Below, piece after piece: positions 28,379-37,617 of a stretch of 64,000 nucleotides of DNA. The notes under the pieces are model-generated. The model was not told the DNA's origin, did not search any database, and saw nothing but the letters and a program-made list of their open reading frames with translations. Source of the DNA: Shinella zoogloeoides (GTDB lineage Bacteria; Pseudomonadota; Alphaproteobacteria; Rhizobiales; Rhizobiaceae). Within the stretch, counting starts at the first letter, position 1. Each line of letters begins with the position of its first letter. Made by a program: the position numbers and the translations under genes. The DNA lies in NCBI RefSeq assembly GCF_022682305.1, contig NZ_CP093528.1, positions 3,237,501 to 3,301,500 on the forward strand. Reading direction: 5' to 3'.

Positions 28379-29965
28379 ATGAAGGCGCTCGTTTACGAAG
28401 GTCCGGGACGGAAATCCCTGATGGAACGGCCGCGGCCCCGGATCGAAGCGGCGACGGACGTGATCGTCAAGGTCACGCGCACCACGATCTGCGGAACAGA
28501 CCTGCATATCCTCAAGGGCGACGTGCCGAGCTGCCAGCCGGGCCGCATCCTTGGCCATGAGGGCGTAGGCGTGGTGGAGGAAACGGGCGCCGGCGTGACG
28601 CAGTTCGCCAAGGGCGACCGCGTGCTGATCTCCTGTATCTCCTCCTGCGGCAAGTGCGACTATTGCCGGCGCGGCATGTATTCCCATTGCACGACCGGCG
28701 GATGGATTCTCGGCAACACGATAGACGGCACCCAGGCCGAATATGTGCGCATCCCGCACGCCGACACCAGCCTTTATCCGATCCCCGACGGGGCCGACGA
28801 GGAGGCGCTGGTCATGCTGAGCGATATCCTGCCGACCGGCTTCGAATGCGGCGTGCTGAACGGAAAGGTGCAGCCCGGCGGCACCGTCGCCATCGTCGGC
28901 GCCGGCCCCATCGGGCTCGCGGCGCTGCTGACGGCGCAGTTCTATTCTCCCGCCGAGGTTGTCATGATCGACCTCGATGAAAACCGGCTCTCCGTCGCCA
29001 AACGCTTCGGCGCAACGAAAACCGTCCAGGCAAGCGGCGAGGAGGCGGCGCGCAAGGTTCTCTCCCTTACCGGCGGCAAGGGCGTCGACACGGCAATCGA
29101 GGCGGTCGGCCTTCCCGCCACCTTCGGGCTCTGCCAGGAGATCGTCGCACCCGGCGGCGTCATCGCCAATATCGGCGTTCATGGGGTGAAGGCCGATCTG
29201 CACTTGGAAAAGCTGTGGTCGCAGAACATCGCCATCACGACGCGGCTGGTGGACACCGTCACGACGCCAATGCTCATGAAGACGGTACAGGCCGGCAAGA
29301 TCGATCCGAAGAAGCTGATCACACATCGGTTCAGCCTCGACCGGATCGCCGAGGCCTACGAGACCTTTTCCCACGCGGCCGACACAAGGGCACTCAAGGT
29401 GATCATCGAGACAGACGCCGTGGAAACGATCCCGGCCAGGACGACCGACAACAATCTCAGTACCGCCCTCATGACCCATACCGGGCTCATGCTGCATGTG
29501 CGCGCAGTCAAGCCGGGGGACGAACCGCTTCTGGCGGAATTCTTCCGGCATGTGACGCCGGAAGACCTGCGCTTCCGGTTTCTTGGCGGTGTCCGGGAAG
29601 TGAGCCACGACCGTCTGCTCGCCATGACGAAGATCGATCACACCACCACGGAGCACTTTCTTGCCTTCGCCGGCGGCAGCGACGCGATCGTCGCAGCGGC
29701 GATGGTGGCCTGCGATCCATCGACGACAAAGGCCGAGGTGGCGATTTCCGTTCGCGCCGACGACAAACACAAGGGCGTCGGCTGGGAGATGCTGCGCTTG
29801 GCAGCCCGCTTTGCACAAAGCCGTGGCGCAAAGACGCTGGAGTCGCTGGAAAGCCGCGAAAACCACGAGGCCATCGAACTCGAACGGGAACAGGGTTTCG
29901 TCGCCGCCCCCTACCCCGACGATCCAACGCTTGTCCTCATCCGCAAGGACCTTGGGTCCGCCTGA
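28379..29965 (+). CDS. Zn-dependent alcohol dehydrogenase fused to a GNAT acetyltransferase domain
   Basis: A 528-aa two-domain protein. Residues 1-345 are a zinc dehydrogenase: catalytic Cys38, His60-Glu61 and Asp150; structural Cys90, 93, 96 and 104; Rossmann GAGPIG at 174-179. After a linker (346-370), residues 371-525 form a GNAT domain with an acetyl-CoA loop in HKGVGWEML and the EREQGF ending. Its start (RAVKPGDEPLLAEFF) resembles the GNAT domain of Pat-type protein lysine acetyltransferases. One uninterrupted frame covers both parts, so it is a real fusion. The ATG follows GAAGGAGAACGTG. Coupling alcohol or aldehyde redox to acetyl-CoA-dependent modification is inference. Confidence 0.88.
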   Translation: MKALVYEGPGRKSLMERPRPRIEAATDVIVKVTRTTICGTDLHILKGDVPSCQPGRILGHEGVGVVEETGAGVTQFAKGDRVLISCISSCGKCDYCRRGMYSHCTTGGWILGNTIDGTQAEYVRIPHADTSLYPIPDGADEEALVMLSDILPTGFECGVLNGKVQPGGTVAIVGAGPIGLAALLTAQFYSPAEVVMIDLDENRLSVAKRFGATKTVQASGEEAARKVLSLTGGKGVDTAIEAVGLPATFGLCQEIVAPGGVIANIGVHGVKADLHLEKLWSQNIAITTRLVDTVTTPMLMKTVQAGKIDPKKLITHRFSLDRIAEAYETFSHAADTRALKVIIETDAVETIPARTTDNNLSTALMTHTGLMLHVRAVKPGDEPLLAEFFRHVTPEDLRFRFLGGVREVSHDRLLAMTKIDHTTTEHFLAFAGGSDAIVAAAMVACDPSTTKAEVAISVRADDKHKGVGWEMLRLAARFAQSRGAKTLESLESRENHEAIELEREQGFVAAPYPDDPTLVLIRKDLGSA

Positions 29966-29980
29966 ACCGGAGTTTCGAAA

Positions 29981-31339
29981 TCATAACACGAATTCCTGGT
30001 CGAGGCGCGGTACCACGCTCTCCCAACCGAGTTCGCGCCCTATGCGCACGCGCAAGGCTTCCGATGCTTCGGCCTCGCCGTGCACGATGAAGACCTTGCG
30101 TGGCGGACGCGGGCAGCCGGAAAGCCAGCGCATCAGCTCATCGGCATCGGCATGGGCCGAGAGCATATCGAGATGGGCCACCTCCGCATTGACCGGAATC
30201 CAGGCGCCATGAATCTTCAGTTCCTTCGCGCCGTCCTGCAGCGAGCGGCCTCTCGTTCCGGCGGCCTGGAAGCCGGCGAGCAGGATCGTATTGCGCGCAT
30301 CCGGCGCGAAGGCTTTCAGATGATGCAGGACACGGCCGCCCGTCGCCATGCCGGAGGCGGAAATGACGATCTTCGGAACCCGGCTTGAACTGATCGCCTT
30401 CGATGCCTCGACGTCATCGGTGTAGTGCGCGATGCCGAACACCCTCTTGCAGCTTTCGGGGTCAAGCCGATGATCCCTCGGATGCCGGCCCATGAGCCCG
30501 GTTGCATCGATGGCCATGGGGCTGTCGAGGAACACGGGTACGTCCCCGAGAACCCCCGCCTGCTTCAGCTTCCAGAAATAATAGAGCAATTCCTGCGCGC
30601 GCCCGACAGCAAAGGCCGGAACGACGAGCGTCCCACCACGTCTGATCGTGCGCTCCACGACCGCCCGCAAGGCCTCTTCGGGGTCGGTCTTGTCGTGGAT
30701 GCGATTGCCGTAAGTGGATTCGATCATGACGTAGTCTGCCTCGACCGGCCGGGCCGGGTCCGGCATCAGCGGATCGCCGTATCGGCCGATATCGCCGGAA
30801 AAGACGATCCTCTGCCCACCCCAGGCCATCTCCACCCATGCCGCACCGAGAATGTGACCAGCGCGGTGGAAACGGAACCATGCTCCATTGGAAAGCCGCA
30901 CGGTCTGGTCGAATGCAACGGTCGAGAAGTGCTCCACGGCGTTTTGCGCATCATGGACGGTGTAGAGTGGAAGAGCCGGCTGGTGGCGGGACAGCTTGTG
31001 CCGGTTGAGGAATTCCGCGTCCTTTTCCTGCAGATGGCCGCTGTCCATGAGGATCAGCTCGGCGACATCGCGGGTGGCGGGCGTCGCATAGATCTTGCCG
31101 CGGTAGCCCTCGCGCACCAGGCGCGGCAAATATCCGCAATGATCGAGATGTGCATGCGTCAGGATCACCGCGTCGATCTCGCGGGGTGACACCGGCAGGG
31201 GCGTCCAGTTGAGGTCACGCAGGTTCTTCAGACCCTGGAAAAGACCGCAATCGATCAGGATGCGGTGTCCCCCCAGGGTGAGCAGATGCTTCGAGCCGGT
31301 AACGGTTCCGGCAGCACCAAGCGATTTCAGTGACAGCAT
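29981..31339 (-). CDS. MBL-fold beta-CASP RNase/exonuclease family protein
   Basis: A 452-aa metallo-beta-lactamase nuclease. The zinc motif reads THAHLDHCGYLPRL, with the later His in RAGHILGAAW and Asp in FSGDIGRYG. The beta-CASP cap holds PAFAVGRAQELLYYF and SASGMATGGR, and the C-terminus SAHADADEL. Homologues resemble CPSF-type RNA 3'-end endonucleases and bacterial YsgA/TTHA0252 proteins. It is 55 nt downstream of xfp on the same strand, so probably under the same promoter, and convergent with the fusion dehydrogenase (15 bp gap). Confidence 0.88.
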   Translation of the reverse strand: MLSLKSLGAAGTVTGSKHLLTLGGHRILIDCGLFQGLKNLRDLNWTPLPVSPREIDAVILTHAHLDHCGYLPRLVREGYRGKIYATPATRDVAELILMDSGHLQEKDAEFLNRHKLSRHQPALPLYTVHDAQNAVEHFSTVAFDQTVRLSNGAWFRFHRAGHILGAAWVEMAWGGQRIVFSGDIGRYGDPLMPDPARPVEADYVMIESTYGNRIHDKTDPEEALRAVVERTIRRGGTLVVPAFAVGRAQELLYYFWKLKQAGVLGDVPVFLDSPMAIDATGLMGRHPRDHRLDPESCKRVFGIAHYTDDVEASKAISSSRVPKIVISASGMATGGRVLHHLKAFAPDARNTILLAGFQAAGTRGRSLQDGAKELKIHGAWIPVNAEVAHLDMLSAHADADELMRWLSGCPRPPRKVFIVHGEAEASEALRVRIGRELGWESVVPRLDQEFVL

Positions 31340-31394
31340 GGTTCCCTCCTCTCACGGACCGCATTTGCCCACGTCGCCACCGGGCCGGATATGT

Positions 31395-33761
31395 CTATTG
31401 CCGCACATAAGGCCATTTCCAGTCGCGGATCTCGGGCATGTCCTCGCCGTGCTCACGCACATAGGCATGGTGCGCGGTGAGCTTCGCCTTGAGCGTGGCG
31501 ACGAGGTCCGGTTTCCTCTCGGCAAGAGCCGGCAGGCGTTCGATCGCCTCGATGGCGAGGTGATAGCGGTCGAGCTTGTTCATCACCGTCATATCGAAGG
31601 GCGTGGTCGTGGTGCCCTCCTCGACAAAGCCCCTGACGTGGAAATTCGGATGGTTGGTGCGTTTGTAGACCAGCCGATGGATAAGATACGGATAGCCGTG
31701 ATGGGCGAACACGACCGGCCGGTCTCGGGTAAAAATCCGGTCGAAATCCTCGTCCGAAACACCGTGCGGATGGTGCTGCGGCGACTGCAATGCCATCAGG
31801 TCCACGACGTTGACGACACGGATGCGCAACCCCAGCACCGCCTGTCGAAGCAGATCGACCGCCGCGAGCATCTCCATGGTCGGTACGTCACCGGCTGCGG
31901 CCATCACCACATCCGGATCTAGTCCCCCTTCCGTGCCCGCCCAGTCCCAGATGCCAAGTCCGGCCTCGCAATGGGAGGCCGCCTCGTCCATCGTCAGCCA
32001 TTGCGGCGCCGGCTGCTTGCCGGCCACGATGACGTTGATGCGGTTCCAGGTCTTCAGGCAATGGTCGCCGACCCAGAGCAGCGTGTTGGCATCTGGCGGC
32101 AGGTAGACGCGCACGATGTCCGATCCCTTGTTGGCGACGAGGTCGATGAAGCCGGGATCCTGATGCGAGAAGCCGTTGTGGTCCTGCCGCCAGACATGGG
32201 AGGTGAGCAGATAGTTGAGCGAGGAAACCGGTTTGCGCCAGGACAGCCCGCGCGCAACCTTCAGCCACTTGGCATGCTGGTTGAACATGGAGTCGACGAT
32301 GTGGATGAAGGCCTCGTAGCAGGAGAAGAAACCGTGCCGTCCGGTGAGCAGGTAGCCCTCAAGCCAGCCCTGACACAGATGCTCGCTGAGCACTTCCATG
32401 ACGCGGCCTTCCGGCGCGAGGTGATCGTCCGTCGGCAGTCTCTCGGCCATCCACACCCTATCCGTCGCCTCGAAGACACCTGTGAGCCGGTTGGAGGCCG
32501 TCTCGTCCGGCCCAAAGACACGGAAATTGCGGTCGGTCGCGTTCAGCCGGATCACATCGCGCAGATAGTCGCCGAGAACCTTCGTCGCCTGCGCCTCGAC
32601 CGCGCCGGGCCGTTCCACGGCGACCGCATAGAGGCCGATGTCCGGCGTGCGCAACTCCTTGCGAAGGACGCCGCCATTGGCGTGCGGACTGGCGCCCATG
32701 CGGCGCGCGCCTTTCGGCGCCAGCGACCGCAACTCCGGCTTCAGGCGGCCATCCGTATCGAAGAGGTCTTCGGGATCGTAGCTGCGCATCCAGGCTTCGA
32801 GGATGCCGCGATGGGCAGCGTTCGTGCGGCACTCGGAAACTGGCACCTGATGCGAGCGCCAATGGTTCTCGACGACCTTGCCGTCGACCTCCTTAGGCCC
32901 CGTCCAGCCCTTCGGGCTGCGCAGCACGATCATCGGCCAGCGCGGCCTGCGGGCGGGATCGTCCTTCGCCGCGGCGCGGATGGCCGCGATGCGGTCGAAG
33001 GCCCGATCGAGCGCCCCCGCCATGTCCCGGTGCATGGCCTGCGGCTCGTGACCCGCGACGAAGATCGGATCGTAGCCATAGCCGGTGAAGAGATGGGCGA
33101 GTTCTTCGTCCGGTAGCCGCGCCAGCACGGTGGGATTGGCGATCTTGTAGCCGTTGAGATGGAGGATCGGCAGCACTGTGCCGTCACTGACAGGGCTGAG
33201 GAATTTATTGGAATGCCAGGCGGCAGCGAGTGGGCCGGTCTCGGCCTCGCCGTCTCCAACCACGCAGGCGACGACGAGGTCAGGATTGTCGAACGCCGCA
33301 CCATAGGCATGCACCAGCGCATAGCCGAGTTCGCCGCCCTCATGAATGGATCCCGGCGTTTCGGGGGCCGCATGGCTCGGAATACCGCCGGGGAAGGAGA
33401 ACTGCCGGAACAGAGCCTTCAGCCCTGTCTCATGCTCACCGATTTCCGGATAAATCTCCGAATAGGTGCCTTCCAGATAGGTGTTGGCCACCATGCCCGG
33501 CCCGCCATGGCCGGGGCCGCAGATATAGAGGATGTCCGCATCGCGGGCCATGATGATCCGGTTGAGATGGACATAGATAAAATTGAGGCCCGGCGTCGTA
33601 CCCCAGTGGCCGAGAAGGCGCGGCTTCACATGCTCCGCCTTCAGCGGTTCGCGCAGAAGCGGATTGTCCATCAGGTAAATCTGGCCGACGGAGAGATAGT
33701 TGGCCGCCCGCCAGTAACGGTCGAGCAGTGCGAGGTTCCCAGTATAAGGCTCGTTTGCCAT
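31395..33761 (-). CDS. xfp: Phosphoketolase (xylulose-5-P / fructose-6-P)
   Basis: A 788-aa thiamine-diphosphate enzyme splitting xylulose-5-P (or fructose-6-P) with phosphate into acetyl phosphate plus glyceraldehyde-3-P (or erythrose-4-P). Visible are the N-terminal [18 protein letters not shown], the [11 protein letters not shown] and GPGHGGPG active-site loops, the ThDP motif [13 protein letters not shown] and the terminal RDWKWPY. Length is normal. The ATG at 33761 has GGAG 8 nt upstream; an upstream GTG at 33770 is an alternative. It supplies acetyl phosphate to the Pta/AckA genes opposite. Confidence 0.95.
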   Translation of the reverse strand: MANEPYTGNLALLDRYWRAANYLSVGQIYLMDNPLLREPLKAEHVKPRLLGHWGTTPGLNFIYVHLNRIIMARDADILYICGPGHGGPGMVANTYLEGTYSEIYPEIGEHETGLKALFRQFSFPGGIPSHAAPETPGSIHEGGELGYALVHAYGAAFDNPDLVVACVVGDGEAETGPLAAAWHSNKFLSPVSDGTVLPILHLNGYKIANPTVLARLPDEELAHLFTGYGYDPIFVAGHEPQAMHRDMAGALDRAFDRIAAIRAAAKDDPARRPRWPMIVLRSPKGWTGPKEVDGKVVENHWRSHQVPVSECRTNAAHRGILEAWMRSYDPEDLFDTDGRLKPELRSLAPKGARRMGASPHANGGVLRKELRTPDIGLYAVAVERPGAVEAQATKVLGDYLRDVIRLNATDRNFRVFGPDETASNRLTGVFEATDRVWMAERLPTDDHLAPEGRVMEVLSEHLCQGWLEGYLLTGRHGFFSCYEAFIHIVDSMFNQHAKWLKVARGLSWRKPVSSLNYLLTSHVWRQDHNGFSHQDPGFIDLVANKGSDIVRVYLPPDANTLLWVGDHCLKTWNRINVIVAGKQPAPQWLTMDEAASHCEAGLGIWDWAGTEGGLDPDVVMAAAGDVPTMEMLAAVDLLRQAVLGLRIRVVNVVDLMALQSPQHHPHGVSDEDFDRIFTRDRPVVFAHHGYPYLIHRLVYKRTNHPNFHVRGFVEEGTTTTPFDMTVMNKLDRYHLAIEAIERLPALAERKPDLVATLKAKLTAHHAYVREHGEDMPEIRDWKWPYVRQ

Positions 33762-33854
33762 ATCCTTCACTCCATGCCGCCGGTTTCAGAACGGCAACAC
33801 CCATGCAGACGGGACGTCGCTCCCAGCCAGTGCCCGTACATCGCCATTCCGATC

Positions 33855-33868
33855 TTGACTGGCGCCAA
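33855..33868 (-). promoter_or_regulatory. Imperfect FNR/FixK box upstream of xfp
   Basis: TTGACTGGCGCCAA keeps TTGA-N6 but ends CCAA instead of TCAA (one mismatch). It is centred 100 nt before the xfp ATG in the 313-bp divergent region 33762-34074, which otherwise holds the second box and no gene. Confidence 0.55.
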
Positions 33869-34002
33869 AAGAGGCGGATCGGCCCCACGGAAGCGAAGAC
33901 GGCCGCAATTCGCCCGCATCCATCGCGTTGTTCGCTGACATGGCGAATTTCTTACCCCGTTTGGATCATAACCTTACTCTAGGTGGTTTCGCGCAATGAA
34001 TC

Positions 34003-34016
34003 TTGATCTGCGTCAA
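34003..34016 (+). promoter_or_regulatory. FNR/FixK box upstream of the small ORF-pta-ackA unit
   Basis: TTGATCTGCGTCAA is a perfect TTGA-N6-TCAA site. Its centre is 65 nt before the ATG of the 65-aa ORF at 34075, the same spacing seen at other boxes here, but 270 nt before pta. This supports the small ORF as the first gene of the transcript. Confidence 0.8.
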
Positions 34017-34074
34017 CGGAGGCGGAGACCACCCTGTATAGGGTGTCGCTCGATCCGCCATCCAGGAGAGCGTG

Positions 34075-34272
34075 ATGCGAATGCGTTTGCTTCAACGCGC
34101 ACGAATGGGCGAGGATATCGGAGGCGCGAAACCGATTGTGGTGGAAGCCCTGGACGGGCTGGCGTTGCGCACATGCGACATCCGAACGGATCGGCCCGCC
34201 GACCATGGCCGCGCGCCTGCCCGCTACAGGCCGCTTGCCGATACGCCTGACGGTGACATTTTGCAAAGGTGA
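34075..34272 (+). CDS. Small hypothetical protein ahead of pta
   Basis: A 65-aa basic ORF starting MRMRLLQRARMGEDIGG and ending DTPDGDILQR. Support: a strong AGGAG seven nt before the ATG, a perfect FixK box at the expected distance, and only 7 nt to the pta start, implying an operon. It contains one cysteine and no membrane segment or known motif. It is not recognised and could be a leader region rather than a protein. Confidence 0.45.
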   Translation: MRMRLLQRARMGEDIGGAKPIVVEALDGLALRTCDIRTDRPADHGRAPARYRPLADTPDGDILQR

Positions 34273-34279
34273 AGAGCCG

Positions 34280-35680
34280 ATGGATGACTTCCTCCGTAAC
34301 CGGACTTTCGATGAGCTTAAGCCCGGGGATACCGAAGCGATCACGCGGCTGGTCGGCGACGATGACATCGACCTCTTCGCCGCCATCTCCGGAGACCAGA
34401 ACCCGGCCCCTCTCGATGCGGCCTGCACAAAAACCGGGCCCCTTGGCCATGGGGTCGCCCACGGCATTTGGACCGCCGCCCTCATCTCGGCTGTGCTCGG
34501 CACGCGCCTGCCCGGCCCCGGCACGATCTATCTCGGACAGGACCTCCTTTTCCTCAAGCCCGTCGCCCCGGGCGACACGATCACCGCTACCGTCACGGTG
34601 AAGGAGAAACAGCCGCAAAAGCGCATCGTCCTGCTGGACACGGTCTGCACCAATCGCGACGGAGAAACCGTGCTGAAGGGGACGGCGACCGTGATCGCAC
34701 CGGAAGCTCGCGTCGAGTGGCCGCGCACACGGCTGCCAGATGCATCGCTCCGACAGCACGACCGTTACGAGGCCTTCGTGAAAAAGGCGCGCGATCTACC
34801 GGCGATCCGCGCCGCCGTCGTGCATCCCTGCTCGGTCGCGGCCATCACTGGCGCACTCGAAGCACGCGAGGCAGGCCTCATGGAACCGGTCCTCGTCGGG
34901 CCGGAAGGCAAGATCCGCGCAGCAGCCGAGCTCGCGCAGGTCTCGCTTCAGGGTATCGAGATCATTCCCGTCGCCCACAGCCACGCCGCAGCCGACCGCG
35001 CCGTCGAGCTTGCCGTTGCTGGGACCGTTTCGGTGCTGGTCAAAGGCAGCCTTCATACGGACGAGCTTCTCGAGGCCGTCGTCGCGCCCGGCTCCGGCCT
35101 TCGCACCGAACGGCGCATCAGCCATGTCTATGCCATGGACATCCCCGCCTACGGCAAGCCGCTCATCGTCACCGACGCGGCGATCAACATCCAGCCGACG
35201 CTTGAGCACAAGCGCGACATCTGCCAGAACGCCATCGATCTTCTGCGTCGGCTCGGCATGGAGAGGCCGAAGGTGGCGGTGCTCGCCGCCGTGGAAACCG
35301 TAAACCCCAAGATGCCGGCGACGCTCGACGCCGCGGCGCTGACCGTAATGGCCGCGCGTGGGCAGATAACCGGCGCGAGCGTTGACGGCCCCCTCGCCTT
35401 CGACAACGCCATCAGCGTCGACGCCGCCCGCACGAAGGGCATTGTTTCCCCCGTCGCGGGCGAGGCCGACATCCTGCTCGTGCCGGACCTCGAAGCCGGC
35501 AACATGCTGGCCAAGCAGCTCATCTACTTTGCCGGCGCGACGGCGGCCGGCCTCGTGCTCGGCGCGCGGGTGCCCATCGTGCTGACGAGCCGCGCCGATC
35601 CGCTCTCGGCCCGCATCGCTTCGGCGGCGCTCGCCAAGATGGTCGCCGCACCCTATCCCGTGGAGGGATTGCCCGCATGA
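34280..35680 (+). CDS. pta: Bifunctional MaoC-like hydratase / phosphate acetyl(butyryl)transferase
   Basis: A 466-aa fusion. Residues 1-150 are a MaoC/hot-dog enoyl-CoA hydratase-like domain (ITRLVGDDDIDLFAAISGDQ, HGIWTAALISAVLGTRLPGPG, then LLFLKPVAPGDTI). Residues 165-460 are a PTA_PTB domain (LVKGSLHTDELL, RRISHVYAMDIP, ADILLVPDLEAGNMLAKQL). The second domain interconverts acetyl phosphate and acetyl-CoA. The ATG at 34280 follows AGGTGAAGAGCCG; a longer frame from 34136 overlaps the small ORF and is not favoured. Its stop overlaps ackA by ATGA. Confidence 0.9.
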   Translation: MDDFLRNRTFDELKPGDTEAITRLVGDDDIDLFAAISGDQNPAPLDAACTKTGPLGHGVAHGIWTAALISAVLGTRLPGPGTIYLGQDLLFLKPVAPGDTITATVTVKEKQPQKRIVLLDTVCTNRDGETVLKGTATVIAPEARVEWPRTRLPDASLRQHDRYEAFVKKARDLPAIRAAVVHPCSVAAITGALEAREAGLMEPVLVGPEGKIRAAAELAQVSLQGIEIIPVAHSHAAADRAVELAVAGTVSVLVKGSLHTDELLEAVVAPGSGLRTERRISHVYAMDIPAYGKPLIVTDAAINIQPTLEHKRDICQNAIDLLRRLGMERPKVAVLAAVETVNPKMPATLDAAALTVMAARGQITGASVDGPLAFDNAISVDAARTKGIVSPVAGEADILLVPDLEAGNMLAKQLIYFAGATAAGLVLGARVPIVLTSRADPLSARIASAALAKMVAAPYPVEGLPA

Positions 35681-36858
35681 AGACCCTGCTGACCTTCAAT
35701 GCCGGCTCTTCCACCGTAAAGATCGGCCTGTTTGCGCTTCACGCGGGCGGTCCCGTCCGGCTCGCCCGCGGCGTGATCGATTTCCGCCACGAACCGCTGA
35801 CCTTGCGGGTGAGCGAGGGGGAGCAGCGGATCGAGGTCGCGCTGGATGCACGGCCGGATGCGGACCTGAGCGGCATCCTGTCGGAGACCGTCGCCGTCCT
35901 CGGCCGCCATTTCGATCTTGGCGAGGTCGCGGCCGTCGGGCATCGCGTCGTACATGGCGGCGACCACTTCGCCGGGCCTGCTCGCCTCGACAGGGAAAGC
36001 ATCGCGGCCATCGAGGCGCTGACGGTGCTCGCGCCGCTCCACCAGCCGCAGAGCCTGCGCCTCATCCGCGCGATCGGCAGCGTGCTGCCGGACCTGCCGC
36101 AGGGCGCCTCCTTCGACACTGCCTTTCACCGCACGAACGATGCGCTGGTGCGCCGCTTCGCCATCCCGCGCGCCCTCCATGACCGGGGCATCAAGCGGTA
36201 TGGCTTCCACGGCCTCTCCTACAAATATATCGCCGGCGAACTCGCGCGCCTTGCACCAGAAAAGGCTGGCGGCAAGGTAGTGGTCGCCCATCTTGGCAGC
36301 GGTGCGAGCCTTTGCGGCCTCGACAACGGTATCAGCCGCGACACCAGCATGGGCTTTTCGACGCTCGACGGCATTCCGATGGCGACGCGCTGCGGTGCGC
36401 TCGACCCGGGCGTGGTGCTGCATCTCCTCGGGCAGGAGGGGCTGGCGTTACGTGCGATGGAAGACCTCCTCTACCACAAGTCCGGGCTCCTCGGGGTTTC
36501 CGGCATCAGTGCCGACAGCCGCGATCTTCTGGAGAGCGATGCGCCTGAAGCGAGGGAGGCGATCGACCTCTTCGCTCTGCGGATCGCCGGCGAGATCGCC
36601 CGGCTGGCCGCCACGCTCGGCGGTCTCGACGCCGTCGTCTTCACGGCCGGCGTCGGCGAGAACCAGCCAAAGCTGCGGGCCAATGTCTGCGGCCGGCTGG
36701 GCTGGCTCGGCCTCGACCTCAACCCCATCGCCAATGCCGCGAACGCGGTCCTCATCAGCACACCGGAAAGCCGCATGGCCGCCTTCGTCATCCCCACCGA
36801 CGAGGAACAGGTGATCGCCGAGGAAACCGTCTCGCTGCTGGGGAGCGCAGGAAAATGA
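35677..36858 (+). CDS. ackA: Acetate kinase
   Basis: A 393-aa ASKHA-fold kinase making ATP and acetate from acetyl phosphate. Motifs: FNAGSSTVKIGLF at the N-terminus, the RVVHGGDHF segment, GFHGLSYKYI, HLGSGASLCGL and FTAGVGENQP. With xfp and pta it completes a phosphoketolase-acetate route giving ATP without respiration. It overlaps pta by 4 nt. Confidence 0.95.
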   Translation: MKTLLTFNAGSSTVKIGLFALHAGGPVRLARGVIDFRHEPLTLRVSEGEQRIEVALDARPDADLSGILSETVAVLGRHFDLGEVAAVGHRVVHGGDHFAGPARLDRESIAAIEALTVLAPLHQPQSLRLIRAIGSVLPDLPQGASFDTAFHRTNDALVRRFAIPRALHDRGIKRYGFHGLSYKYIAGELARLAPEKAGGKVVVAHLGSGASLCGLDNGISRDTSMGFSTLDGIPMATRCGALDPGVVLHLLGQEGLALRAMEDLLYHKSGLLGVSGISADSRDLLESDAPEAREAIDLFALRIAGEIARLAATLGGLDAVVFTAGVGENQPKLRANVCGRLGWLGLDLNPIANAANAVLISTPESRMAAFVIPTDEEQVIAEETVSLLGSAGK

Positions 36859-37043
36859 CTGAGCCCAGGAGCACTCTTGGAAGACGGTTGCCAGCAGCAC
36901 AGCCGACCGCCGTTTCAGCGGGTACGGTCGACCGCAAGAGCAGACCTGCGTAGCGCTGACGAGCCGCCCCAACGCTCTCCGCTATTGCCGACTCTCGCCA
37001 TTCGCTGACTGAAGATAACGGAGCGATCGGCCCGTCCGTTCCT

Positions 37044-37057
37044 TTGCCTTGCGTCAA
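37044..37057 (+). promoter_or_regulatory. Imperfect FNR/FixK box upstream of the PNPOx-fold gene
   Basis: TTGCCTTGCGTCAA has one mismatch in the first half-site (TTGC for TTGA). It is centred 72 nt before the ATG at 37123, matching the spacing of the perfect boxes. The rest of the 264-bp gap after ackA shows no gene. Confidence 0.5.
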
Positions 37058-37122
37058 TGTGCCGGGAACTGAAGGGGAAGAAAGTATCGCCAATCCCGCA
37101 CGGATCGAAGGAGGAGTTCCCG

Positions 37123-37590
37123 ATGATGATCCGCGAAATGACGCACAACGAATGCACCGCGACGATTGCCGACCAGCGGCTGGCACGGCTGGCCTGCGCC
37201 GACAACAACAACCCCTACGTCGTCCCGATCTGCTATGCCTATTCGGCAAACCGGCTTTTTGTCTTCTCGATGCCGGGCAAGAAGCTCGAAATCCTGCGCG
37301 CCAATCCCAAGGCGTGCGTGCTCATAGACGCTTTGGAAACAAGACATCGATGGAAGTGCGTCATCGTGGACGCCCTGTTTCATGAACTTCCCGATACCGA
37401 AGACCTGCACGACGAGCGTCTAAGGGCCTGGACACTCCTTGCAAAGGACGTCGACTGGTGGGAACCAGGCGCATTCAAGCCTCAGCCGCAACCAGTGGTG
37501 ACCACCTGGCCCCATATATTCTTTGAACTCGAAATCCTCGCGATGAGCGGGCGTGAGGCGACGAACGACATGAGCGAGGTCTCGCACTAA
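37123..37590 (+). CDS. Pyridoxamine 5'-phosphate oxidase-fold flavin protein (NimA-like)
   Basis: A 155-aa split-barrel protein. It opens MIREMTHNECTATIADQRLARLAC-like and continues YVVPICYAYSANRLFVFSMP-like, the pattern of FMN-binding PNPOx/nitroimidazole-reductase relatives. GGAGGAG precedes two adjacent ATGs (37123 and 37126). Family members bind flavin or F420/haem and act in redox stress. The upstream box links it to the island's regulation. Confidence 0.8.
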   Translation: MMIREMTHNECTATIADQRLARLACADNNNPYVVPICYAYSANRLFVFSMPGKKLEILRANPKACVLIDALETRHRWKCVIVDALFHELPDTEDLHDERLRAWTLLAKDVDWWEPGAFKPQPQPVVTTWPHIFFELEILAMSGREATNDMSEVSH

Positions 37591-37617
37591 CATCCTTAGC
37601 GGGCATACGGGTTCACG

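Noticed and set aside
34136..34279. A 48-codon N-terminal extension of the MaoC-Pta protein
   Set aside because: It overlaps the small ORF with its own Shine-Dalgarno, and MaoC-Pta homologues begin near MDDF, which has AGGTGAAG before it.
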